DNA of 64,000 nucleotides from Gambelia wislizenii (GCA_030847615.1 JAUMIR010000001.1:33355501-33419500); one strand, 5' to 3'. Shown: positions 43,461-56,000, counted from the stretch's first letter. Numbers and translations are program-made. The notes: generated from the letters alone by a model not told the origin.

Positions 43461-43888
43461 GTAAGTATCTTTGTTACAGTCGGGCTGCTTATATTATAGT
43501 TCACTGAATTCATATCCTGCTGCTCCTGTGGATTAGTCTGTCTCTGTCTGCACACTGAATAGAGTTACTAGGCACTGATACATGGAGAGAATTATTTTGC
43601 CTATCCTGTTGAGTCAGGTCCAGAGCTTGAAAAAGTGACTTGGCCATGCTGGTTTGAGACCAAAATGTAAGTCTTCCAAGCTTTGATCAGATAAAGTTCT
43701 ACAAAAATACCATTTACAATCAATTGTATGGCAGGCCTGGTGAGTTGTTTTTAAGGTGGTGTTAGAGCTGGAAATGGCTGCAATTCCAAGCCTCCCGAAG
43801 ACTCTGTTTCATACTGAAAACTGAGACACACCACTGCTATAGGATAAGCTTTATTTGTAACAAATGGATGCCGTAGATGTTATATTGA

Positions 43889-44471
43889 AATATAGTGTCC
43901 AGATCAAGGGAAGTAATAATGCCACTCTATTCTGCCTTGGTCAGACCTTACCTAGAATACTGTGTCCAGTTCTGGGCATCACAATTCAAAAAGGATATGG
44001 ACAAATTGGAGCATGTCCAGAGAAGGGTGACTAAAATGGTGAAAGGTCTGGAAACGATGCCTTATGAGGAGTGACTTAGGGAGCTGGGTATGTTTAGCCT
44101 GGAAAAAAGACGGTTAAGAGGCGATATGATAGCGCTGTTTAAGTATTTGAAGGGGTGTCACTTTGAGGAAGTAGCATGCTTGTTTTCTGCTGCTCCAGAG
44201 ATTGGAAGACGGAGCAATGGATGCAAGCTCCAGGAACAGAGATTCCACCTCAACATTAGGAGGAACTTTTTGACAGTAAGAGCTGTTCGGCAGTGGAACA
44301 CACTCCCTTGGAGCGTGGTGGGGTCTCCTTCCTTGGAGGTCTTTAAACAGAGGCTGGATGGCCATCTGTCAGGGATGCTTTGATCAAGATTTCCTGCGTG
44401 GCAGGGGGTTGGACTGGATGGCCCTCGTGGTCTCTTCCAACTCTGCAATTCTATGATTCTATGATTCTATG
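43889..44471 (+). mobile_element. CR1 LINE 3' end in SRBD1 intron
   Basis: TGTCCAGATCAAGGGAAGTA onward to the C-terminal frame at 44090-44383 ([20 protein letters not shown], then [15 protein letters not shown]), ending in ATTCTATG repeats at about 44448-44470. 5' truncated with an in-frame stop at about 44072. Confidence 0.9.
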
Positions 44472-45284
44472 AAATTCTAACCAGACTATCCCAGGCCAGC
44501 CCTATAAACCCCTATGGCTGGATAACATTCCCCACCCTGGGTGAAGCCAGTGAAAGATGGATCTTTGAGGTTATACATGGCAGAACCAAACAAAGGAAAC
44601 TGAACTGCATTGTGTGACCTGTCTCCCATCCCAACAGTTATACTGAGAACAGTAGAAGCAAATCGCTAACAGGAAAATGTACGTCTCTTTTTGGCCACCT
44701 TTATATCCTTGAACTGCTTGATGAAAGGCCTACTGCGTAAAAACAACCTTTCTTATATTACTGGATATCTGTTAACGTTTGGCAGTGGGGCTAATAAGGA
44801 TTATAGAACACATCAGCCACATGGCAGGGAGCCACAGTCATTACAGATGGCTTGTATACTGTAGTTACAGCATGTCTTTTGTCTCATATTTTGAGTTAAT
44901 AAAGCAGGGCTATATAACTCAATGTGAAATATCTACTTTGCATGCAGATGGTCCAAGTCTCAGTTCCTGGCAAGTTTAGTTAAAAGGATAAGGCAGCAGT
45001 AGATGGTCTGTATTCCTTCATAGCGGGAGTAGTATGTGCTTATGTGTGTGGTATTTATCCATTTTAATAAAATAGCCCCAAAGAGCAGTGAGCTACCTGC
45101 TCATTATCTCATATTGAAAAGCCTGACAGTCCAATAACTAAGAGTGCTTAAGTGGAGTGTTGATGCTAATCTCCCAGTTTTGACCATGCTGTTCATGGCC
45201 AATCAGAAGGAGATGAAATAGACCTCCAAACGAATACAAGTTAGGTGACAAACACAAAGAACCCTTAATCTCTCAGTCTAAAGC

Positions 45285-45473
45285 AACCTTTCTCAACCTT
45301 TTTATCCTGGAGGAACCCTTGAAATAATTTTCAGGTCTCAGGGAACCTCTGTATAAACATTATTCTAGATACTACTATTGCTTTCCCCCACAATCACAAT
45401 CTCTTGAGGAACCCCTAGCAACCTCTTGGAGAACCCTAGGGTTCCAGGAAACCCTGGTTGAAAAGCACTGGTC
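45285..45473. mobile_element. Short hAT-like element, CTTTCTCAACC ends
   Basis: The left CCTTTCTCAACCTTTTTATC and right ACCCTGGTTGAAAAGCACTG are imperfect inverted repeats around repeated GGAACCC motifs. The flanks do not give a clear 8-bp duplication. Confidence 0.55.
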
Positions 45474-47616
45474 TACGGTGATGGGGTAGGGAACTATGCT
45501 TGTTTCACTGTCCCTCCTAGATAAAAACTATTAGCAACCATACTTGAACCAACCCCTTCATGGCAAAAGTCATTGGCTTATGGAGGAGCTTCTGGCTTGA
45601 CGGCGTTGTGATTAGCTGCTAGAGGTGCGAGCTCCTGCCCTAGCAGCTGCTTGTCTCCGATCCTAGCCTTTCCATAGAGGGAAAGTTGCGGATTGTTCTC
45701 CCCGGTACGGGAGGACAAGGAGGGCTTGCAAAGGTTCCAGTACCAGCCTGCGAGTGTCTGTGGTTGAAATCTAGTAATATAGACCCGGGAAGGGCTGAGG
45801 GGAACGAAGAGCCAGTGGACGGAGGCAAGCAAACCGCGAGAAGCAGCTCTAACGACGCCAGCGCTATTTTTAAACAATAAGTGCAGTAGCCAAGTAGCAG
45901 AAAGATTGCAGCGGTACAGAGTTTTCGACAAAAGCCAGCTTCTACTACAGTAAGAGTAAAAAAGTTCGAGAAGAGAAAGGAAGATAGGAAAGAAAGAGAG
46001 GCAAGAGAGTTCCAGGAGAGATAAAGTAAGAAGAAAAAGTAAGTTACAAACTAGACGAAGCGGAAGGGGGGAAAGCAACCTTTTTAGAACTTTGGAAACC
46101 GTGCTGTGACTGTAGAGCCTCCTCAGCGTCTAAGGACATTTGAATTTAAGTTGAAACCTACTTCTTTTGAAAAGTCTTTTTTGCGGAGATATTGGGAATA
46201 TATGCTTTTGGGAAGGTTTTGTTATAGCTATTTAAAGGACTTCTGTGAAAGACACATTGAAACAGAAAGAAAGTTATTTTTTGGAACTGAATTAGGACTG
46301 TAACAGCAATTGTAGCAGATTGAGAACAGAGGAAGACGTTAATTAGAGCGACCTGGGGGAAACAAAATCACTAGAACCTCCTTATACCTCCCAAATTTTG
46401 AACTCAATTTGCAGTTTGCTATTTAAAACCTCTCTTCTGGAGAAACTGGAAGAGATAAGCCGAGAGAGGACGAACAGAAAAGGACAGTATAAAAGCAACA
46501 AGGTAACAAGAGAAATAGAGAAATATAGTAACAGAGTAACAACAAATGGGAGTAAGGAGGGAAGAGAACAGTTCATAACTTAACTTTCTCCACCAAATGA
46601 ACTAAGGAGTCCTGACTACATAACCTGCAAAAGGGAGAAGGAAGGAAGAGACATAAGATAAACAGAGAAGGGGAATAATAAATAAAGAGGAGAAAAAACT
46701 TATAAAGAAGAAGAAAAGGGAAAAGTGGTACAAATTTCAGAAATCTCTTTCAACACTATGCTAGAATCATATAAAACTAATTAATTACTACATATTATAA
46801 ATATATATTAATATGCTTTGGGTCTGGTGGTCTTGGGGGAAATATTGATTAAAAAGAAAAAAAAATATTAAGGAAAGACAATTTGATTTTTGAGGCCAAA
46901 GGCTGAAATTAAAGGAAGCAAGAAGCGGAATTATAGTAATACTTTATAGTTATATTTTTGATTATACTTTTGGGTTTTCCCTTTTCTGAAAAAAAGGTGT
47001 GAATCAAATTAATTTTATTATAAAGGCAATCAAATGTTTTGTGGCATGTAACTTTAGTTCTATCAAGACTTATATTCAGTTCTTATTTGCCTTTTAATCT
47101 ATAATTCACATATATTTATATTGTCAAAGACAATTGAGCATTGCTTGTAGTAATTGAAAAAGAACTGATTCAGAATTATTTATTATAACAGATCTAGAAT
47201 CGATTATAACGAATGGATTGAGTTGAATTTGTGGAATCTCTCTGTGATGAAATTGGGAGTGATTTACTGGTAGATTTGCTTATTAATATAGTGTACTAAT
47301 TATTCAAATTGTTCATATACATTCCATGAGTACAAATAAAACATACACAGATATAAATACATAACAAATAAGTACTGATAATAAATAAAAAATAAAGGGA
47401 AAATAGAAAAATACACAGGCAAACAGATAAACAAAAACTGGAAAATAAATAAAAAATTAAAAAAGAACAACAGATAAAATAAAAAATATAAACTACAAAA
47501 ATAAAAGAAGATATCAAGATATTACACATAGACAGAGAGACCTACAAAGCAAAAATTAGAAAAAAAAGAAGAGAGAGAGAGACACATATACACACACAAC
47601 GCATAAATATAGAAAA

Positions 47617-47892
47617 ATGGCAACAGGAACAAGGAAGGCTACCCAGGCCCAGACACAAGTAATAATGCAAAGGCGACCATCAATGGAAGGACCCAGCAAA
47701 GCCACAGAATTCAGCTCTATCATTTTAGAAGAAATGAGGAAAGAAATGAAAAAGATGAGACAAGAAATTCGAGAAGAGATGAAAGAGATGAGGGCAGAAA
47801 TGAAGGCGGACTTGAAGAAAGAACTGAACAACTTTGGGAAGAAACTGGAAAAACTGACAGCAGAAATGGATAGAAATTTAAAATGGATCTAA
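47617..47892 (+). pseudogene. L1 ORF1 5' part (coiled coil)
   Basis: It starts MATGTRKATQAQTQ and continues with a long heptad-like Glu/Lys/Met stretch (EEMRKEMKKMRQEIREEMKE, MRAEMKADLKKELNNF). This fits the coiled-coil trimerisation region of an L1 ORF1 protein. The RNA-recognition and C-terminal domains are missing; the frame stops at 47892 where the ORF2 tail begins. Confidence 0.75.
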
Positions 47893-48600
47893 AATTAGAA
47901 CAGTTCCAACTGGACAAAAATGATTCTGATAAGATTTTCTTTGATAAAACAAAACACCAGGTAGCCAGTTTCTATAAATTATTATTAGAAAGAGAACTAG
48001 AAATGGAATATGTGAAGGAACAAATGGTTAAATGGATGCAAGACCTGGGGGATAGTATTGAGATCCATAATTGGGAAAGGGCCTGGATGGATACCCAAAA
48101 GTTTACATTAGCGCAAAACCTAAAAGAAAACTTCATAAAAATGTTTTATAGATGGCACCTCACACCAGTCAAATTGGACAAAATGTACAAAACGGGAGAA
48201 AAAATGTTGGAAATGTGATGAGGCTATGGGGACGTTAATTCATATGTGGTGGAGGTGCCCTAAGGCAAAAAAGTACTGGAAACAAATACATATCAAGATT
48301 AAAGAGATCTTAGGTGTTTGTTATCCATTAAAACCAGAGATTTACTTGTTGAATATGTTAGGAGAGGCTGAAGGAGGTAATTTGAAACATCATTGGAGGA
48401 TTATACTTTACATGATATCATTAGCAAGAATCCTATTTGCACAAAAATGGAAAGAAAAATCAATTTCCACTATAGAGGAGTGGAAGACCAAATTATGGGA
48501 AATGATGGATGCGGATAGATTGACAGCATTACTAAAAGAAAAAACTATGGAAAAAATTGAAAAGGAGTGGGAACCTATTGTATGTTTCTTGGAAAGATAA
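47890..48600 (+). pseudogene. L1 ORF2 C-terminal segment, one frameshift
   Basis: KLEQFQLDKNDSDKIFFDKT, FIKMFYRWHLTPVKLDKM and, after a frameshift near 48205, HMWWRCPKAKKYWKQIHIKI to a stop at 48600. The HxxWxCP...W motif with the upstream cysteine region marks the C-terminal segment of L1 ORF2. The reverse transcriptase and endonuclease domains are deleted. Confidence 0.8.
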
Positions 48601-49496
48601 TAAAGATAATAAAAGGGGGAAAAAAGGCTGGAACCAAGCCGAGAGAAAGCAAAGGAAAGGAATAAGGTCCGGAAAATCAGACAGTAAAATTTAGTCTTCA
48701 TGGCAAGATGAGTTAGCTTAGAAGTAACAGTGAAGGAAGTCAAATAGGCAGAAATAACAAGAAAAAACAAACATAGAGAAACCTAAGCAATAAAGGCTAG
48801 GGGAAGGAAGTGGGGGGGGGAGGGGATTTTCTTTTTTTCTACAACTCCAAATTTTGATTAATAAGAAAAAACAAAGTTACAAATGTAAGCTGGAATATAT
48901 AGATGATTGAATACGTAAAGATTTGTGTTATATGTGTAAAAACTCTATTGTATAAAATCAAATGTGATATGGAATATGTGTAACTCCAAAAAATAAAATA
49001 AAATAATAATAATAATAAAGCTTGGCTTATGTTGTCCCTACTTTTTTGTACTCAGAAGAAGAGAGGGGGAGTGCAGTATCAAGCATTCTGTAGGCTGGTT
49101 GCTGATCTGCAAACTGCATGTTGCAAAGGAGCAAGCATGATGCTTTGGCCATTAGTGCATAAGACTGGTAGTTGCCCAGTGACAAGCTCATTGTGCTTAG
49201 ATGCTGAACAGGAAGAGTTACAATAAAATCCTGAAGCAGAGCATCTAGACACAAGGGATTCTGAGAGTTCTAGTTCTAAACAGAATTTTTTCCCTCAAGC
49301 TCTGAATTTTGTCTGTATCTTCTAGTCTCTTATTGGAGTACCTCCTTTGTTCTGAGAACCTTATTAATTTTAATGTAAAACAGAAAACAGTAGCATAGCA
49401 TTTCATTAAATATTAATATTGATATTGTTCACATGTCTGGGAAAATTCTGTTCAGTTTTTTAAAAATTTCATTTTTTTAAAAATTATGTACTGTAG

Positions 49497-49632
49497 GTGC
49501 CACAGAAACTATGTTTGCATTCAGTCGTCTTTGGCAAAAGGGACCTCCCAAAAAGCCAATGAAAAAGATGTCAACAAATTTCATCTCTACCAGAATTTTT
49601 CTTGTGGTATAAGGAATATTCAGCATCACCAG
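49497..49632 (+). CDS. SRBD1: SRBD1 coding exon 8 (last one seen)
   Basis: The acceptor TATGTACTGTAG precedes the G that completes the leucine codon. The exon encodes [45 protein letters not shown], and the donor CAG|GTATGTAT is at 49633, phase 0. The last motif matches the region of SRBD1 just before the ILAINRGE-type block. That block, and everything C-terminal to it, was not found up to 64000. By comparison with the roughly 1000-residue mammalian protein, more than half of the coding sequence lies beyond the window. Confidence 0.95.
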
Positions 49633-50479
49633 GTATGTATGTAATCATGGTATTGGAATACACACACATATGGAAGAAAATAGAAAGATTCACTCAGTTA
49701 ATTTCTTATAACAAATGTATTTCCTGATTTATATTCCAGTTGCCTAGTGCAGGTGTGGGTGATTTGCCATGCCCTCCATATATTTTTAGATTTTATTTCC
49801 CATAATCTTTCACTATTGGCTAAACAGCCTAGGGAGTCACAGTCAAACAACATCTGGTGAACCCTTCATTTGCTACCCCCTAGACAAAAGTAATCTTTTT
49901 TCATGTAAAATCCAACTATCACTCAAGTGTAAATTGAACAAGGTTGTGTGAAACATTATTTAACAAGAAGTGGTTTATGATCCCAGTCATAGGTTAAAAC
50001 TAGCCAGAGGTCTTTAAGGTAGGATGCCATATGAACCTTAAAACTAGCTTTAAAAAACTCGAAATGGAAACTGCTGATCTTCTGGAGTGTACCAAAGGAG
50101 ACAAGATGGTACTAGACCAGGGTATTTGTTGCATCCCTAAGATGAAATATTTGTTATGTTTCCAATGAAAACATGAGGTTTGTAGTTTGGTGGTGGCTAA
50201 AATTCTAAACTCTCCCTAAACTACAAATCCCAGGAATCCATAGGATGTTGGCTATAGCAGTTAAAGTGGTATCATAACAAAGGACTCTTGGTTTAAATAG
50301 GCTGAAAAGCATCCTGGCTGTTAGTGTGGTTGTGCTACTACTAAGCTGTAAGCTTTCCCTATTTCTGAGAACTGTCCTAGTGGTGTAGGGAATAATATGC
50401 CTGGGCTTTGTTGCCAGATTTCCCAATTCAAGGCCCCTGATAACTTACACCTTTGTGCAACTCACGTGAAGTCAGACTT
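49633..50479. other. SRBD1 intron 8, small foldback repeats
   Basis: Foldback traces at about 49748-49862 (CATGCCCTCCATATATTTTT, AAACAACATCTGGTGA) and at 50205-50285 (CTCCCTAAACTACAAATCCC, GTTAAAGTGGTATCATAAC), the latter from the 7978 family. No exon. Confidence 0.45.
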
Positions 50480-52078
50480 TTTCTATTTGAGGGGAAATAG
50501 AACAGCTGATGCAATAGGGGAAATGCAGCAAAGAATATGTAAAGAGCTGGTGCAGTAATACCTGGCTACTTTAAATGAATTCAAGAGCCAGATAAACTAC
50601 ATTAATAGATATTAAAAGAACTGGCAGAAGTAATCTCAGAGCCACTGGCAATAATCTTTGAGAATTCCTGGAGAACAGAAGAGGTCCCAGCAGACTGGTG
50701 GTGGGGGAATTTTGTCCCCATCTTCCCAAAAAGGGGGAGGGGCAGGAAGGCCCAAATAATAATCACCTAGTCAGCCTGACATCAATACCAGGAAAAATTC
50801 TACAGCAAATAATTAAACAGTCAGACTGTAAACACTTAGAAAAGAATGCAGTGATCACTAAAAGTCAATGTGGTCTTTCTCAAAAACAAGTCATGCCAGA
50901 TTAATCTGATCTCTTTTTTTAAATAGAGTGATAAAATTGGTAGATGAAGGGAATGAGGTGGATGTAGCATATCTTGATTTCAGTAAGGCCTTCAACAAGG
51001 TCCCCATGATATTCTTGCAAAGAAGCTAGAAAAATGTAGGCTAGATGATGCTACTGTTAGGTGGATTTGTAAATGGTTGGATCAAACCCAAAGAGTACTC
51101 ACTAATGGCTCCTCTTCATCTTGGAGAGAAGTGACTAGCGGGGTGCCACAGGTCCTGTCCTGGACCCAGTGCTATTCAACATCTTTATCAATGACTTGGA
51201 TGAGGGAATAGAGGGCATTCTTATTAAGTTTGCAGATGATACCAAATTAGGAGGGGTAGCTAATACCCCAGAGGACAGGATCAGAATTCAAAAGGACCTG
51301 AACAGGTTAGAGAGATGGGCCAAAAGTAACAAAATGAATTTCAACAGGGAGAAATGTAAGTAAGTAATTAAGTAAGTAAAACTGAAATGCAGTGATATAG
51401 AATGGGTGACACCTGTCTTGACAACAGTACATTTAAAAGGGATCTAGACCAGAAGCTGAACACGAGTCAACAGTGTGATGCGGCAGCTAATAAAGCCAAT
51501 GCAATTCTAGGCTGTATCAGTAGGATTATAGTGTCTAGATCAAGGGAAGTAATAGTGCCACTCTGTTCTGCTTTAGTCAAAACTCACCTGGAATACTGTG
51601 TCCACTTCTGGGCACCACAATTTAAGGAGATTGACAAGCTGGAATGGGTCCAGAGGAGGGTGACCAAAATGGTGGGAGGTCTAGAACCCATTCCCTATGA
51701 GGAATGGCTTAGGGAGCTGGGTATGTCTACCCTGGAAAAGAGAAGGTTAAGAGGTGACATGACAGCCATGTTTAAATATTTGAAAGGATGGCATATTGAA
51801 GAAGGAGGAAGCTATGTTTTCTGTGGCTCCAAGAGATGGAGCAGTGGATTCAAACTACAGGAAAAGAGATTCCACCTAAACATTAGGAAGAACTTCCTGA
51901 CAGTAAGAGCTTTTCAGCAATGGCACCCACTCACCTCAGAGTGTGGTGGAATCTCCTTTGGGGTTTTTTAAACAGAGGCTGGATGGCCATATGTCGGGAG
52001 TGCTTTGATTGTATATTCCTGCATGGCAGGCGATTTCACTGGATGGTTGTCATGGTCTCTTCCAACTCTGTGATTCTA
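50480..52078 (+). mobile_element. CR1 LINE, longest copy, broken
   Basis: Begins within the reverse transcriptase (SLTSIPGKILQQIIKQ at about 50780, KSQCGL at about 50860, AYLDFSKAF-like about 50970). It continues through FADDTKLGGVANTPEDRIRI (about 51220) and the C-terminal domain (51402-51971), and ends GTGATTCT at about 52076. Several frameshifts and stops; inactive. It abuts an L2 on the other strand. Confidence 0.88.
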
Positions 52079-52081
52079 GCT

Positions 52082-54413
52082 ATCATTGTAGCCAGATCTG
52101 ACTTCTTAATGAACTGTGCAAATGCATTACTGGCCACAGCAGAAACCTGGTCATCCAGGCTCAGATCTGAGTCCAGGCGCACACCCAAGCTACAAAGCTG
52201 AGATTTTAGGGGAAGTGTAACCACATCCAGCACAGGCTGAATCCCTATTCTCAGATCTGCCTTCTGACTGACCTGGACTACCTCTGTCTTGGCTGGATTA
52301 AGTTTCAGTTTGTTCACCCTCATCCAGTCCATTATTGACAGGAGACACTGGTTTAGTACAGAAACAGCTTCCTTGGAATCAGATGGAAAAGGGAGATAGA
52401 GTTGTGTATCATCAGAATATTGATGACACTGAATCACAAAACTCTGGATGACTTTCCTAATTGTTTGATGCAAATAATAAACAGCATGCGGGACAGAACT
52501 GGGCCCACAGGATAGTGGCCATAGTGTTGAAGAGGCATCCCCCAACACTATCTTCTAAGTCCTCCCCTCCAAGAAAGACTTGAGCTACTGTAAAACATTC
52601 CCCCCCTCCCCATCCCAGAGAGGCGCCCCAGAAGAATACCATGGGTGATGATATTGAAATCCACCAAGAGGTCTAGCAGATGTAACAGGTACACATTCCC
52701 TCTGTCTAGTTCCCTGTGTAGGTCATCTTCTAAAGTGACCCAAGCTGTCTTTGTCCCATAGCAGGCCTGAAGCCAGGTTGAAATGGATCTAGATAATCCA
52801 TTTCATCCAGCTGGGAGGCTACCACACATTCAAATACCTTTTCTGGTATTTAAATGTTGGAGATTGATGGGATCCATGGAGGATTTTTTCAATAATGGCC
52901 TCACCACAGCCTTGCTGTAGTGAGACATTCGCTACTCCCCTTACCCAATATGGCAGTCTCCCTTGGGCTGCTTTCAGTGGCAAGGAAGGACATGTCCAGT
53001 ATGCATGTGGTGGCCCTCACTTCTCCAAGGATCCTATCCACATCCTCAAGTTGCACAAATTGAAAAGTATCCAATAATATTGGACAAGCAGGGACCAAGG
53101 TTACATCCACCAGACCTGTATCAACTACAGCATTCAAGTCAGAGCGGATCTGAGCAATTTTATCCACAAAGTTGTGTGGTTTATATACTGTTCTTGTGGG
53201 CAAAATGTAAAAGGCCCCTGACCACTCTAGAAAGCTCAGCTGGATGACACTGTGCAGATGTAATGATGGCAGTGAAGAAGGATTCCCTATGAACTCTCGC
53301 CGGTGTTTGGTTGGATTCACTCTCAGTCTTCCACCATCATCGCTCTAGTTTCCATCCCATTCATTTCGTCACTGCCAGCTCCCTAGTAAACCAGGTGCTC
53401 ACTTGGCTCAGCTCCATAAGAGGGGTTGCTTAGGAGCAATCATGTCCACTGCCCTGACCATTTCCCTATTCCAGAGATGAGCTAAGACTTAACAGGATCA
53501 CTTGCCAAGGCAACAGGAAACTCCCCAAGAGCCATCAGGAATCCATCCGGATCCATCCGGATCCATAAGCCATCTTAATCAGCACCCCCCCACCTCTACA
53601 GAGGCTCTGAGTTCCAGTGAGTCTAAAACCCACCAAGTAGTTAGCTGCCCATGACAACGGAACTGTAGAAGGTTCCTCCACATTCAGATCACCATTATTC
53701 TGCCCAGCACAGAAAACTAGGTCCACAGTATGTCCCACAGCATAGGTGGCACCAGATGTGACATGGACAAACCCATGGTTGTTGTGGAGGAGGTGAAGTC
53801 TCTGCATGGATGTTGAAGTCCCCCAGCACAGTTAGCAGCGGAGACTCTCAGCACCACCGCTGAGACCAACTCAGCCAGCTCAGGAAGAGAGACTGTTGAT
53901 CAGCGGGGTGGGTGGTACACCAACAGAATCCCTATTCTGTCCTGGCCATCCTTTGAGTACACGCATTCAAACCCAGCAGACTGTGAGATGGGCACCTGGT
54001 GAGGGAGATGGAATCTCAATAGACCATTGCAACGCCATCTTCCTGCCTTACCTGCTGCTCCACGGACAATCCAGTTGGACAGACGTAGGAGAGGTTCAAC
54101 CCTTCCCCCAGCTCCATTCATCCAGGGCTCTGTAATACAAGCCAGGTCGGCATGCTGATCCAAGATCAGGATCTGGTCCTAGATAAAGGGTGTTTTTCCA
54201 TTTACCAAGCTGGCATTAAGCAGCCGCATTTTCAGCCCAAGGAGAATGTTGCCAAGCCTATCCAGACTATTTGATATGCGGGACAGTTTAGGGGCAACCA
54301 ACACTCTGTGGCTTTCCCCTCTCCTAGATGGATAGCTCTGTCTCCCCACTCCGTATCTCCGTTTACCTATTCATGCTGCAATGGCTGCCCCTTGGCTGTT
54401 CCTCTACCTGTGC

Positions 54414-54420
<7 letters not shown>
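52082..54420 (-). mobile_element. L2-type LINE with endonuclease and reverse transcriptase remains
   Basis: Read on the minus strand from 54200: an apurinic-type endonuclease (MDQHADLACITEPWM, about 54163, then GILLVYHPPR), NHGFVHVTSGATYAVGHTVD (about 53780) and DRILGEVRATTCILD (about 53030). The catalytic-region motif YSDDTQLYLPFPSDSKEAVS (about 52440) and NKLKLNPAKTEVVQVS (about 52310) follow. Multiple stops and frameshifts. The 3' end is missing at 52082, next to the CR1 3' end. The YSDDTQLY motif and layout fit the L2 clade. Confidence 0.85.
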
Positions 54421-54449
<29 letters not shown>

Positions 54450-54960
54450 TATTATTATTATTTCTATCCCGCCCCTCTGCAACGCAATTGGGGAAGCTTA
54501 CAGCATAAAAACTCCATAATTACAACAGTACCCTAACCCACCCACCCCTTAAAACAATATTAAATTAGAAATAATTAAGAACATACAATAATTAAAAGGA
54601 GAGAAAAAAATGGAATTATTCAATGGCAGCTCAAGGGAAAAGACAGCTGAATCTTCGGGCTGGGATAGCTATTCAGGAAAGGCCTGCCGGAAAAGATCCA
54701 TCTTGACAGCTTTTTTGAAGCTAAGATGGATCTTGTCCAGCAGGCCATTCCATAATATGGGAGCGGTAGCAGAGAAGGCCCTCTGGGAGGTCACCAACAG
54801 CCTTGCTTTCATAGGTTGTAACAGATTCCTCACAGAGGATCGAAGTGCGCGGGGAGGATCGTATGGCAGGAGGCGGTTCTGAAGATAAGTTGGACCCAAG
54901 CCATTTAGGGCTTTAAAGGTCATAACCAACACCTTGTACTGTGAATACTCCATACTTACT
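54421..54960 (-). mobile_element. L2/CR1-type LINE 3' end with (AAT)n tail, minus strand
   Basis: Minus-strand frame YKVLVMTFKALNGLGPTYLQ, NRLLPYDPPRALRSSVRNLL, FSATAPILWNGLLDKI, the classic C-terminal segment of L2-type ORF2. It then has TTCCCCAATTGCGTTGCAGA, GGGGCGGGAT and an (ATT)n/(AAT)n tail at 54421-54463. It may be a different copy from the L2 at 52082-54420. Confidence 0.8.
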
Positions 54961-55148
54961 TGCTAGTTGCCAGGAGGGCAGTTTAAAGAAAAAGACTAAT
55001 TTTAAAAAAGGAGGGGAAACCTTCCTCTCCACTCCCCGATGCCCCTGCTTGACCCCTGAAGTGGCTTCCCCCAAAGGGTGACTCTGTTTCAGGCAGGGGA
55101 GCAGGTGATGGCAATGCTGGTTCAGTACCTGGGGATCCTGAAGCCTGC

Positions 55149-55149
55149 T

Positions 55150-55188
<39 letters not shown>

Positions 55189-55320
55189 TACCCCGCTCTT
55201 CAGCCACAAGGCTATCAGAGCAACTTACAAATTACTTTAAGCAATAGCAATTTACACATCTACACTGCATTAAACAGTTTCCAATGTGTGTTAGCTAATT
55301 GCCCCCACAAGCCAGGTACT
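55149..55320 (-). mobile_element. tRNA-derived SINE (GGTGGCGCAGTGG type), truncated, minus strand
   Basis: The (TTTA)n tail 55149-55188, then CCCGCTCTTCAGCCACAAGG, CTATCAGAGC, to GCAATTAGC-region sequence and AAGCCAGGTACTGC. The tRNA-like head is missing. Confidence 0.75.
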
Positions 55321-56000
55321 GCATACTCCTGCAGGTATGTAGATGGTTTTCACAGCAAGCAGACAGCAAGCCGTTCTTAGAGAAGAGAGGCTGTAGCAAG
55401 TGGATGATGGGGGCATTTACAGGCCTTTCTTCTCTGGAGGAGTGGTGGTGGTGCCTCTTTTTCCCAGATGTGCTGACCACCAGACTGCCCCTCCACAAGC
55501 TCAGATGTAATGGCATTAAGTACAGGCCTTTCAATGTGTCAAGGTGAGGCATGGGAGAGACTGTTTTGACTCTGAATTCAATTGGGCCTTTCAGTCCCCT
55601 TCAGCCTGGCTTACCTCACAGGGTTGTTGTGAAGGTAAAGTGGGGAGGAAGGGAGGCACATATGTTGCTTTGAGCTCTTTAGAGGAAAGAAGGGATATAA
55701 AGGTTGCTAACCGATAAATTAAGTACTTGTAACATTTTGCTTATGATGCTGGAGTCTGAAGGAGCTGGTTTGGCGTTCGTTCTCTTTAGATGGACGGGAT
55801 GGGTAGGGATATCTCAACTGATTTTTGGCAGTTGCTTATTAATCTAACTGAAAGATTTGCAGCAAATCTTTAGGATGAGCTGACTATTTCTCTAGAGACA
55901 AAAAAGCAACATCCCTTGTTATTCCAGGACAATGGCTGAGGAAGAAGGGAACATTTTAATATTTTTCTCCTGGGGAATGACAAAAGTTTAGAATGCTTAC
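55321..56000. other. Intronic stretch with SINE/LINE tail
   Basis: At about 55610-55720, GGCTTACCTCACAGGGTTGT, TTGCTTTGAGCTC and GGAAAGAAGGGATATAAAGG match the tail seen at 33600-33720. No exon on the plus strand. Confidence 0.4.

Larger units (their letters stand above)
45583..49020 (+). mobile_element. L1 retrotransposon, complete ends but large internal deletion
   Basis: TTGGCTTATG is duplicated exactly at 45573-45582 and 49022-49031, directly at the two element ends. It begins with a GC-richer 5' untranslated region of about 2 kb, holds the start of ORF1 (47617), then jumps to the last about 240 codons of ORF2 (47890-48600). It ends with an AATAAA-rich tail and (AAT)n. At about 3.4 kb it lacks the endonuclease and reverse transcriptase, so it is non-autonomous. 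It is inserted in the SRBD1 intron in the sense orientation, 466 bp before exon 8. Confidence 0.88.
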
